Shown here piece by piece: positions 5,306 to 9,910 of a stretch of DNA of 9,910 nt. Where the stretch lies: the NCBI GenBank assembly GCA_030615235.1, contig JAUWZR010000080.1, positions 1 to 9,910 of the forward strand. Reading direction: 5' to 3'. Positions within the stretch are counted from its first letter, which is position 1. Each line of letters begins with the position of its first letter. Source of the stretch: Promethearchaeota archaeon (GTDB lineage Archaea; Asgardarchaeota; Lokiarchaeia; Sigyniarchaeales; SOKP01). The notes beneath the pieces are model-generated. The model was not told where the DNA came from and did no database searches. It saw only the letters and a program-made list of their open reading frames with translations. Made by a program: the position numbers and the translations under genes.

Positions 5306-6718
5306 ATGTCTAGCTCTAAATCCACCGTTCTGAAAACTTTTATATTTTTATCCATTCTCTTCTTATCTTTTAATCTATTGAGCAAAAATTCTTACTGCGA
5401 CCAAGAAAAAGTTCCAATTATGATTCACAATTCTTCATTGCCGCTGTCAGAAGAGACGGAGATTTCTATTTTATGGAACAAGACGTACGGCGGACAGTAT
5501 GTAGATGTTGGTAAATCTATCATCAATGCAAGCGCAGGAGGATATCTGATTGCGGGGTGGACAAATAGTACTGGAGCAGGTGATCTAGATATTTTTCTGA
5601 TGCGCATTGCTCAGGATGGGACATCCATGTGGAATCATACTTTTGGTGATGTTGAAGAAGATAAAGGATATCAAGTTATAAATTGTAATTTAGGAGGATT
5701 TGCGCTTGCTTCGACTTACAAAAATATGACTGCTGGCCAACCTAACTTTGATTTCTTAGTAACAAGTATTGCTAACGATGGAACCGTACTCTGGAATCGC
5801 TCATATAGTGGTCCAGAACAAAATGAGACGAAATGGGTAGGTGATTATGGTAGGTCTATCGTTGAATGTACGAATGGAGATTTTGCGCTTGCGGGTGTGA
5901 CGATGAACGATGAAGGAAATAGTGATATTTGGCTATTTAGAGTCGATTCAAATGGAGCTAAAATTTGGGACAGAACTTATCATAATTGGTATACCGAACG
6001 TTGTTATACGCCCCATTCCTTAGTACAATGTAATGATGGAGGTTTCGCAATGACGGGATATACGTTTAATTCCTCTCAAACCAACCAAGTGTGGTTATTA
6101 CGCACAAATTCTGCGGGGATTCTTTTATGGAATAGAACTTTTGGAGATACTGTTGGCTATCAACGACCAGAGGGTTTAATAAAATGTTTTGATGGAGGTT
6201 TTACCATTATTGCTAATACTCACACCTTCGGAGCAGGAGGGGCAGATGCGTGGGTTATAAGGACCAATGCAGCGGGAAATCAAATCTGGAATAAAACTTA
6301 TGGAGGTTCAAGTGAAGATAGTGGGTCATATATAATTGAAATGAGCGATTATGGATATACGATTGCAGGTTCAACACACAGTTTTGATGCTGGCAATGGA
6401 GATGCGTGGTTAATACGTACGGATTTAAACGGAGAGATTGTATGGAATCACACAATTGGTGATATTTATGGGAATAGTGCAGCTTCATTTGTATTCGAGG
6501 GTAATGATACCTATACTGTTGTGGGCTCAACACATAAATTTGGATCAGAGTTTCAGGATATTTGGATATTTAAAGTCCAAATTAACACAATTCCGGTAAT
6601 ACCGCCGGATTCCATCCCAGGTTTTAACATTATGAGCCTTTATTTTATGATAATAGCGTGTTCAGCTATTATGATATTAAATCTATTAAAAAAAAAGAAA
6701 AATTTTTTTAATTCTTAG
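5306..6718 (+). CDS. Secreted seven-repeat beta-propeller surface protein with PGF/Loki-CTERM-like tail
   Basis: Extracellular, membrane-anchored protein of 470 residues. An N-terminal signal peptide (basic SSSKSTVLK, then TFIFLSILFLSFNLL) is followed by seven repeats of 52-58 residues. Each begins with WN-x-T/S-[YF]-G or a close variant, with Trp at residues 57, 109, 163, 221, 275, 328 and 380. Each then carries a GG-[FY]-x-[LI]-A-G strand and a D-x-[WF]-L-x-R-[TI] strand. This is what a seven-bladed propeller looks like. Six of the seven repeat starts are N-glycosylation sequons; the fourth has WDRT. After VIPPDS comes IPGF (437-440), one membrane helix (IMSLYFMIIACSAIMILNLL) and KKKKNF, a C-terminal sorting or anchoring tail of the PGF-CTERM/Loki-CTERM kind. 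GTG at 5294 is an alternative start, but GTGAG there fits better as the ribosome binding site for ATG 5306. The ligand or partner is unknown. Confidence 0.88.
   Translation: MSSSKSTVLKTFIFLSILFLSFNLLSKNSYCDQEKVPIMIHNSSLPLSEETEISILWNKTYGGQYVDVGKSIINASAGGYLIAGWTNSTGAGDLDIFLMRIAQDGTSMWNHTFGDVEEDKGYQVINCNLGGFALASTYKNMTAGQPNFDFLVTSIANDGTVLWNRSYSGPEQNETKWVGDYGRSIVECTNGDFALAGVTMNDEGNSDIWLFRVDSNGAKIWDRTYHNWYTERCYTPHSLVQCNDGGFAMTGYTFNSSQTNQVWLLRTNSAGILLWNRTFGDTVGYQRPEGLIKCFDGGFTIIANTHTFGAGGADAWVIRTNAAGNQIWNKTYGGSSEDSGSYIIEMSDYGYTIAGSTHSFDAGNGDAWLIRTDLNGEIVWNHTIGDIYGNSAASFVFEGNDTYTVVGSTHKFGSEFQDIWIFKVQINTIPVIPPDSIPGFNIMSLYFMIIACSAIMILNLLKKKKNFFNS
6688..6709 (-). terminator. T-rich terminator of the MarR operon inside the opposing gene
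   Basis: The A-rich codons for the lysine tail of the propeller protein read as T5-C-T9 on the minus strand (6688-6702), about 22 nt past the MarR stop at 6725. The convergent genes are only 6 bp apart, so the minus-strand terminator would lie within the plus-strand coding sequence. Confidence 0.45.
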
Positions 6719-6724
6719 GAATTT

Positions 6725-7180
6725 TCATCTTTTACTATTTTCAATTAAGTTTTTAAGAATATGTCTTAGATACCCTTCGAAATCGTCTATTTCTTCATTG
6801 GTTAAAGTTCCGTAAAAAACTTCGGTCATTTTTTTTGATACTTCAACAAATTTTTCTTGAAGTTTTTTACTCTTTTCAGACAGTTTGACTTTTTTTGTCC
6901 TTTTATCGTCATCATCGGAATCTCGCTTAAGAAATCCTGCAGTCTCAAGCCTCTCGAGCATAGTTGTAAGCGTAGATTTAGTTAGCTGAGTTTTTATTGC
7001 CAGTTCGCGGATAGGGATGCCATCTTCCTGCCAAAGAGCAAATAATATCCGTCCTTGTCCTGGGTTTAACTCTTCAATTCCATAATCTTTTAACATCTGA
7101 GTAAATGTTCGGTTAGTGATCTGGTGTATTTTTGCTATAAGGAAACCGCCCTCTCGCTGATCTTTCATTTTTTCACTCAT
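6725..7180 (-). CDS. MarR-family winged-helix transcriptional regulator
   Basis: DNA-binding repressor of the MarR family, 151 residues, expected to act as a dimer in the cytosol. The N-terminal dimerisation helix covers about residues 12-35. RILFALWQEDGIPIRELAIKT (44-64) is the start of the winged-helix domain. LTKSTLTTMLERLETAGFL (67-84) is the recognition helix region. The acidic DSDDDDKRTKKVKLSEK (87-103) is the wing with the conserved D-x-R pattern. A C-terminal helix completes the dimer interface. No obvious redox cysteine is present, so the signal is probably a small ligand. The ATG overlaps the stop of the PNPOx-like gene as ATGA (7177-7180), so it is the last gene of the operon. It probably autoregulates through the tandem repeat at 8053-8096 (inference). 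Confidence 0.92.
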   Translation of the reverse strand: MSEKMKDQREGGFLIAKIHQITNRTFTQMLKDYGIEELNPGQGRILFALWQEDGIPIRELAIKTQLTKSTLTTMLERLETAGFLKRDSDDDDKRTKKVKLSEKSKKLQEKFVEVSKKMTEVFYGTLTNEEIDDFEGYLRHILKNLIENSKR

Positions 7181-7638
7181 AATTCAAATTTTGCGTGGTT
7201 TAATTTATGATAATACCTGGCGTTTTTAGGTTCCAATCGAAGTAGTGTATAATCTGGATCTTCTACTCCTTCTGGATAATACCGCGTCCACCAATCTAGC
7301 CATATTGTCTTCTTTAATTCCATATCATCAACGATTTCTACTGAACCTCCTAACATAAAACCTTTAAAATCTTCTGCATCACAAAAGTAGACGCACATGG
7401 CAGGATTATTTTTGAGATGGGCAACCTTACTTGACGAAGTATTTGTTGATATATAGATTGTAAATTTGTTTTGCTGATTTTGAAAAAATTCTGTAAATTC
7501 AGGGAATTGCTCCTTATTTCTTAAATTAAACATTGCTCGTGTTATTGGAAAACCGTCTAGATCAATTGTTGTCAGATATGCAGCCTTTGATTCTTCCATT
7601 AATTTCAATCCCGATCCTTTAACTTTTTCTACATCCAT
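7177..7638 (-). CDS. Pyridoxamine 5'-phosphate oxidase-family (FMN split-barrel) protein
   Basis: Flavin-binding split-barrel protein of the pyridoxamine-phosphate oxidase-like superfamily (general stress protein 26 type), 153 residues. The barrel strands are visible as AAYLTTIDLDGFPITRAMF (19-37), FTIYISTNTSSSKVAHLKNNP (59-79), AMCVYFCDAEDFKGFMLGGSVEIV (80-103) and YTLLRLEPKNARYY (130-143). TSSSKV is where the flavin phosphate is usually held. Members bind FMN, F420 or haem and reduce small molecules; being short and near a MarR gene suggests a detoxification or redox-stress role rather than vitamin B6 synthesis. The start is supported by AGAAGG about 8 nt upstream. It is the middle gene of the operon, 32 bp behind the DUF3795 gene and overlapping marR by 4 nt. 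Confidence 0.88.
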   Translation of the reverse strand: MDVEKVKGSGLKLMEESKAAYLTTIDLDGFPITRAMFNLRNKEQFPEFTEFFQNQQNKFTIYISTNTSSSKVAHLKNNPAMCVYFCDAEDFKGFMLGGSVEIVDDMELKKTIWLDWWTRYYPEGVEDPDYTLLRLEPKNARYYHKLNHAKFEL

Positions 7639-7670
7639 TATTAAAACCTTCTTGTTTCTTTAAAAGCGAA

Positions 7671-8009
7671 TTACATTTTTTTTCGAATTTCTTCTAAATT
7701 TTGCTTAGCACTCGGAGATTTATCAAGACTATTTTTTAGAATGTCGCAAATGTAGTCATCGCAGTAAGCGCAATTTTCTAATTTTTTCTCAGTGCAACAT
7801 ATTCTAATATCACAGTTTGGAACCCAGCTAAAATATCGTCCTTCATTACAGCAACCATCGCAATAAATTTCCTCAGGTGTGAACTTCATCGCATCACTTG
7901 ACCATTCGTTTGCAATCTTTTTTATTTCTTCTTGGTCATTTTTTTGAGTAGCTAAATATGCGGGACACTCACCACAATTTATACCACAATTTGATATCAT
8001 TTTACCCAT
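7671..8009 (-). CDS. DUF3795 cysteine-rich protein
   Basis: Cysteine-rich protein of the DUF3795 family, 112 residues with twelve cysteines. The N-terminal signature is NCGINCGECPAYLAT (7-21), where C8, C12 and C15 form the first cluster. Then come CDGCC (50-54), W62 with CDIRICC (66-72), and CAYCDDYIC (80-88). The spacing suggests metal binding, zinc or Fe-S, but no reaction is established for the family. I choose the ATG at 8009 because AAGGTGA (8015-8021) lies 5 nt upstream, the best ribosome binding site in the window. The in-frame GTG at 8018 would be inside that site. It is the first gene of the DUF3795-PNPOx-MarR operon and faces the tandem repeat and the divergent thioesterase gene. 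Confidence 0.88.
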   Translation of the reverse strand: MGKMISNCGINCGECPAYLATQKNDQEEIKKIANEWSSDAMKFTPEEIYCDGCCNEGRYFSWVPNCDIRICCTEKKLENCAYCDDYICDILKNSLDKSPSAKQNLEEIRKKM

Positions 8010-8044
8010 TACATTCACCTTGATATACTTTCAATCTTGTGTTC

Positions 8045-8056
8045 TATTTTTAGTAT
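8045..8056 (-). promoter_or_regulatory. Probable TATA box of the DUF3795-PNPOx-MarR operon
   Basis: Minus-strand TACTAAAAATAG lies about 25-30 nt before a start near 8024, just ahead of the AAGGTGA site. It overlaps the edge of the first copy of the tandem repeat, so a protein bound to the repeat would hinder TBP/TFB. Confidence 0.4.
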
Positions 8057-8096
8057 ATTGTTCGATATAGTACTGTATATTGTTCGATATAGTACT
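8053..8096. repeat. Exact 22-bp tandem repeat, candidate MarR operator
   Basis: Two head-to-tail identical copies (8053-8074 and 8075-8096), each with the core TATATTGTTCGATATA and ending GTACT. Each copy is an imperfect dyad: TATAT at 8054-8058 pairs with ATATA at 8065-8069, plus one inner G-C pair and an outer TA pair. The 22-bp period is about two helical turns, so two dimers would sit on the same face. The position between the divergent promoters of the MarR operon and the thioesterase gene fits an operator. Confidence 0.7.
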
Positions 8097-8102
8097 ATTT
8101 CG

Positions 8103-8111
8103 TATTTAAAT
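8103..8111 (+). promoter_or_regulatory. Possible upstream TATA box on the plus strand
   Basis: TATTTAAAT, 6 bp from the tandem repeat, could drive a transcript starting near 8133 toward the thioesterase gene, with a leader of about 85 nt. It competes with the nearer box at 8190-8199. Confidence 0.3.
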
Positions 8112-8189
8112 GTTGTGACATCCAGAAAGTTTGTTGTCAAAAAGAAAGAAGGTTAAAGACAAGGTAAAATGCTGTTTAAACAGAACATT

Positions 8190-8199
8190 CTTAAATATT
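8190..8199 (+). promoter_or_regulatory. TATA box close to the thioesterase start
   Basis: CTTAAATATT is centred about 23 nt before ATG 8218, which would give a leaderless or nearly leaderless mRNA. This supports the ATG over the upstream in-frame TTG. Confidence 0.4.
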
Positions 8200-8217
8200 A
8201 TTTTATTAAACTTTAAT

Positions 8218-8622
8218 ATGTCGAAAAATTCTCTGCTGAATCTTAAAGGTTTCCATCCGTTTGGAGATTTAATTGGTTTAAAATTTACTAAACTTGAAAA
8301 AGGATATTCTCAATGCACTTTAGAAGTTGTTGACAAATTGTTAAATCCTCACAAGGTAGTCCATGGAGGTGTGTTATACTCGATGGCAGATACAGGTATG
8401 GGGGCAGCAGCGTATACCACTTTAGGTAAAAACGAAATTTGTACAACAATTGAAATTAAAATTAATTACTTCAAAGCTACTAGGGCTGGTGTGCTTACTT
8501 GCAATACAAAAGTAATACATCAAGGTAAAAAAATTGTTACAATGGATTCTGAAATATTAAACGACGGTCAAATTGTAGCAAAAGCTCTCGGAACTTATTC
8601 TATATTTAAAACTAAAACATAA
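8218..8622 (+). CDS. PaaI-type hotdog-fold thioesterase
   Basis: Acyl-CoA or related thioester hydrolase with a hotdog fold, 134 residues, typical for the PaaI/4HBT group. The active-site motif is NPHKVVHGGVLYSMADTGMG: N43, the H49-G50-G51 turn and acidic D58 on the long central helix. The N-terminal stretch HPFGDLIGLKFTKLEKGYSQCTLEV and the later strands ICTTIEIKINYFKATRAGVLTCNTKVIHQGK complete the fold, which works as a dimer or tetramer. An in-frame TTG at 8131 would add 29 lysine-rich residues that no hotdog protein needs; the ATG at 8218 starts exactly where the domain begins. It diverges from the MarR-controlled operon across the tandem repeat, so it may belong to the same regulon. The substrate cannot be predicted, although PaaI relatives often act on aromatic acyl-CoAs. 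Confidence 0.88.
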   Translation: MSKNSLLNLKGFHPFGDLIGLKFTKLEKGYSQCTLEVVDKLLNPHKVVHGGVLYSMADTGMGAAAYTTLGKNEICTTIEIKINYFKATRAGVLTCNTKVIHQGKKIVTMDSEILNDGQIVAKALGTYSIFKTKT

Positions 8623-8654
8623 AAAAGAATAAGTTTGACTAAATTTGGTTTTTT
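8621..8654. terminator. Bidirectional T-rich terminator region
   Basis: Between the convergent thioesterase and QueG-like genes, T6 at 8649-8654 serves the plus strand and A6 at 8621-8626 reads as T6 on the minus strand. Confidence 0.4.
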
Positions 8655-8667
8655 AATATTGATTATA

Positions 8668-9603
8668 TTATTGTTCTCTATCGAGGATTACGCCCAAATT
8701 ACGCGGGTAAGCGAATAAATAGTTAGTTAAGTCATGTTCTTTAACTTTACGTCTGGTTTCCTCAGATAAGTTTTCTGCAGTCGTTCCGTTCACTAGTAAT
8801 TTTGTCTCTTCCTCGCTGAAAGTCGGTCCAGGTTCGATCCAGTTTATTACTTTCTTGTTTGCAGGGCAAACCTTTTGACAATGCATGCATCCAACTAGAC
8901 TATTATGCCATGAAGGATCAATCCAATCCGGAAAAGGTATATCTGCGGGATGTTCGTTATGATAAGTTAAACACTTTTCAACGCGTAAAAGAAACCTATC
9001 ATTAGGAATCGCTCCAGTAGGACATTTGCGGACGCATGCCGAACACTCTTTGCAAAGATCCATCATTCGTACTTCTTGCCAATCGTCTTGTTCGTAAGGA
9101 AAATCGGAGTAAAATGTAATCAAACGATGAAAACTACCCATTCCTCTTACATATGTAATATTATTTCTTCCGTATTCAGCTAATCCGACACGTACAGCTA
9201 AAGTTTTTTGAGGTAGATGAGCAAATTCTATGCTATAACCGCTCGGTTTTAACAAGTCGGTTAAAAAAGCCTTGGTTTCGTTGATTAACGCTCGACCATG
9301 TAAATAAGTTGGTGGTATTATCAAAGGCACTTCTCTATTTTTCCAGTTAAAAACGATTTCGTATTGGGGCTGTGGCACTGCTACCATAAAAAGAGATTTT
9401 ACCTCGCCAAAATCAGTTTTAGGTTCAAATTCAAAATATTTTTTATATTCGTTGTAAAATTCTGGATCCAAAAGCTTCTTATCGTTAAATTTTTTAACAG
9501 AGTTTTGTAAATCTGGGATCCGGCTAGCTGTAATAATCGTTCCCTTATACCCTTTTGATTCTAATATTTTGTAAAAATTCTTAATAATCGTATTTTCACT
9601 CAT
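8668..9603 (-). CDS. QueG-like double 4Fe-4S cluster protein
   Basis: Cytosolic iron-sulfur protein of 311 residues related to epoxyqueuosine reductase (QueG) and its cobalamin-binding relatives. The N-terminal domain contains LAVRVGLAEYGRNNITYVRGMGSFHRL (135-161), matching the QueG segment LAV-R-AGLGW-GKN. The ferredoxin domain has eight cysteines: C184-x2-C187-x2-C190-x3-C194-P, C211, then C239-x2-C242-x3-C246-P, enough for two 4Fe-4S clusters. A short C-terminal tail (about 250-311) lacks the HEAT-like extension of longer QueG proteins. By my alignment from memory, the QueG catalytic Asp (in DTAPVxER) falls on Glu126 and its PVxER on LPQKT, and the AGLGWIGKN glycines are partly lost. It may therefore be a paralogue with another substrate, not a tRNA-queuosine enzyme. 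The ATG at 9603 has a TATA box 27 nt upstream. No neighbour relates to queuosine. Confidence 0.85.
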   Translation of the reverse strand: MSENTIIKNFYKILESKGYKGTIITASRIPDLQNSVKKFNDKKLLDPEFYNEYKKYFEFEPKTDFGEVKSLFMVAVPQPQYEIVFNWKNREVPLIIPPTYLHGRALINETKAFLTDLLKPSGYSIEFAHLPQKTLAVRVGLAEYGRNNITYVRGMGSFHRLITFYSDFPYEQDDWQEVRMMDLCKECSACVRKCPTGAIPNDRFLLRVEKCLTYHNEHPADIPFPDWIDPSWHNSLVGCMHCQKVCPANKKVINWIEPGPTFSEEETKLLVNGTTAENLSEETRRKVKEHDLTNYLFAYPRNLGVILDREQ

Positions 9604-9625
9604 CGTCGCTTAAGCTCTATGTAAT

Positions 9626-9636
9626 ATTAATTAAAT
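9626..9636 (-). promoter_or_regulatory. TATA box of the QueG-like gene
   Basis: Minus-strand ATTTAATTAAT is centred about 27 nt before the ATG at 9603, predicting a leaderless transcript. Confidence 0.45.
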
Positions 9637-9734
9637 AATGCTCGTTACTTAAAAGTTTTATTTCATTTTTTGTAGATTTTAGTAATTAAAATACCTTTAA
9701 AACAATTACTAGCAAATTTGATAGGTTTATTTTG

Positions 9735-9754
9735 GGTAGAATGATCATTTTACC
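9735..9754. promoter_or_regulatory. 20-bp palindrome, candidate operator
   Basis: GGTAGAATGATCATTTTACC is a palindrome with a single mismatched pair (G9739/T9750), centred on the GATC. The half-site GGTARAATG recurs at 9787 (as GGTAAATG) and at 9817, which suggests a specific DNA-binding protein. Confidence 0.55.
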
Positions 9755-9792
9755 ACCAAATTTAACAATAAGTAAACTTTTTTGGTGGTAAA
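9749..9792. repeat. Inverted repeat with 12-bp perfect arms
   Basis: TTTACCACCAAA (9749-9760) and TTTGGTGGTAAA (9781-9792) are exact reverse complements separated by 20 nt. With one bulged base the pairing extends to CAT/ATG. It overlaps the right half of the 20-bp palindrome. It lies upstream of the likely TATA box, so it is more likely a DNA site than an RNA hairpin. Confidence 0.6.
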
Positions 9793-9800
9793 TGAGATAG

Positions 9801-9811
9801 TTTTATAAATA
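9801..9811 (+). promoter_or_regulatory. TATA box of the right-edge gene
   Basis: TTTTATAAATA is a near-consensus archaeal TATA box, giving transcription start near 9832 and a leader of about 48 nt. A second AT-rich candidate, TTTAAATAT at 9826-9834, would give a shorter leader. Confidence 0.45.
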
Positions 9812-9879
9812 AAAACGGTAGAATGTTTAAATATTAGAATTATATTTTAAATTATAATACATAAAGGGTGTTAAAATAA

Positions 9880-9910
9880 ATGGCTCTTCCGAATATTGAT
9901 ATATTGAATG
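9880..9910 (+). CDS. Start of an unknown gene, truncated by the right edge
   Basis: An ATG at 9880 opens a frame reading MALPNIDILN to the end of the window. AGGGTG (9865-9870) 9 nt upstream is a fair ribosome binding site, and the promoter elements at 9735-9834 point at it. Ten residues are too few to assign a function. Confidence 0.55.
   Translation, partial: MALPNIDILN

Noticed and set aside
5110..5385. 91-codon minus-strand frame across the propeller promoter
   Set aside because: It overlaps the signal-peptide codons and TATA box of the plus gene, is low in complexity, and looks like an AT-rich chance frame.
5425..5607. 60-codon minus-strand frame
   Set aside because: Shadow of the propeller repeats, with no independent support.
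6255..6533. 92-codon minus-strand frame rich in His, Tyr and Gln
   Set aside because: Antisense of propeller repeats five to seven; its repetitive composition comes from the repeats.
8169..8216. 15-codon upstream frame starting ATG CTG TTT
   Set aside because: Very short; the predicted promoter lies inside it, so it would not be on the main transcript.
8131..8217. 29-residue N-terminal extension of the thioesterase from a TTG
   Set aside because: Not part of the hotdog fold and lysine-rich without a domain. The ATG at 8218 matches family length and has a TATA box in front.

Overview
The window looks like a piece of an AT-rich archaeal genome, most likely an Asgard (Lokiarchaeia-like) archaeon. 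The evidence is indirect but consistent. There is a Ras-superfamily small GTPase. A secreted beta-propeller protein ends in an IPGF plus transmembrane helix plus poly-lysine tail, as PGF-CTERM or Loki-CTERM surface proteins do. Several genes have TATA boxes centred 23-27 nt upstream of the start codon, which points to leaderless mRNAs. Others use GGTGA-type ribosome binding sites, and T-rich tracts lie behind genes as archaeal terminators do. No rRNA, tRNA, CRISPR array, transposon or phage gene was recognised.

Layout. Bases 1-1280 (minus strand) hold two tandem MscS-type mechanosensitive channel genes. The second runs off the left edge, and its start is obscured by what looks like a one-base frameshift. 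A divergent plus-strand gene at 1413-1826 encodes a coiled-coil plus zinc-ribbon protein of unknown function. Bases 1861-3222 (minus) carry a small GTPase followed by a histidine phosphatase. Bases 3459-4782 (minus) form a two-gene operon of flavodoxin-fold FMN oxidoreductases, joined by an ATGA overlap and preceded by a possible 20-codon leader ORF. Bases 4895-5105 (minus) contain a short, locally GC-richer coding remnant or small membrane protein followed by a strong T-rich terminator.

Bases 5306-6718 (plus) encode the seven-repeat surface propeller. Bases 6725-8009 (minus) form an operon of three genes in transcription order: a DUF3795 cysteine-rich protein, a pyridoxamine-phosphate-oxidase-like flavin protein and a MarR regulator. 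It diverges from a plus-strand hotdog thioesterase at 8218-8622, and the shared intergenic region holds an exact 22-bp tandem repeat that is probably the MarR operator. Bases 8668-9603 (minus) encode a QueG-like double 4Fe-4S protein. Bases 9604-9879 are a regulatory region with a 20-bp palindrome and iterated GGTARAATG motifs, in front of a plus-strand gene of which only ten codons are present.

Taken together this is a patchwork of short operons. The most coherent theme is redox chemistry: two FMN oxidoreductases, an FMN split-barrel protein under MarR control, and an Fe-S reductase-like protein. Membrane-tension sensing, small-GTPase signalling and surface display are also represented. I see no defence or mobile system. 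The best candidates for something undescribed are the MarR/DUF3795/PNPOx/thioesterase regulon with its tandem operator, the leader ORF before the flavodoxin operon, and the palindrome array at the right end.
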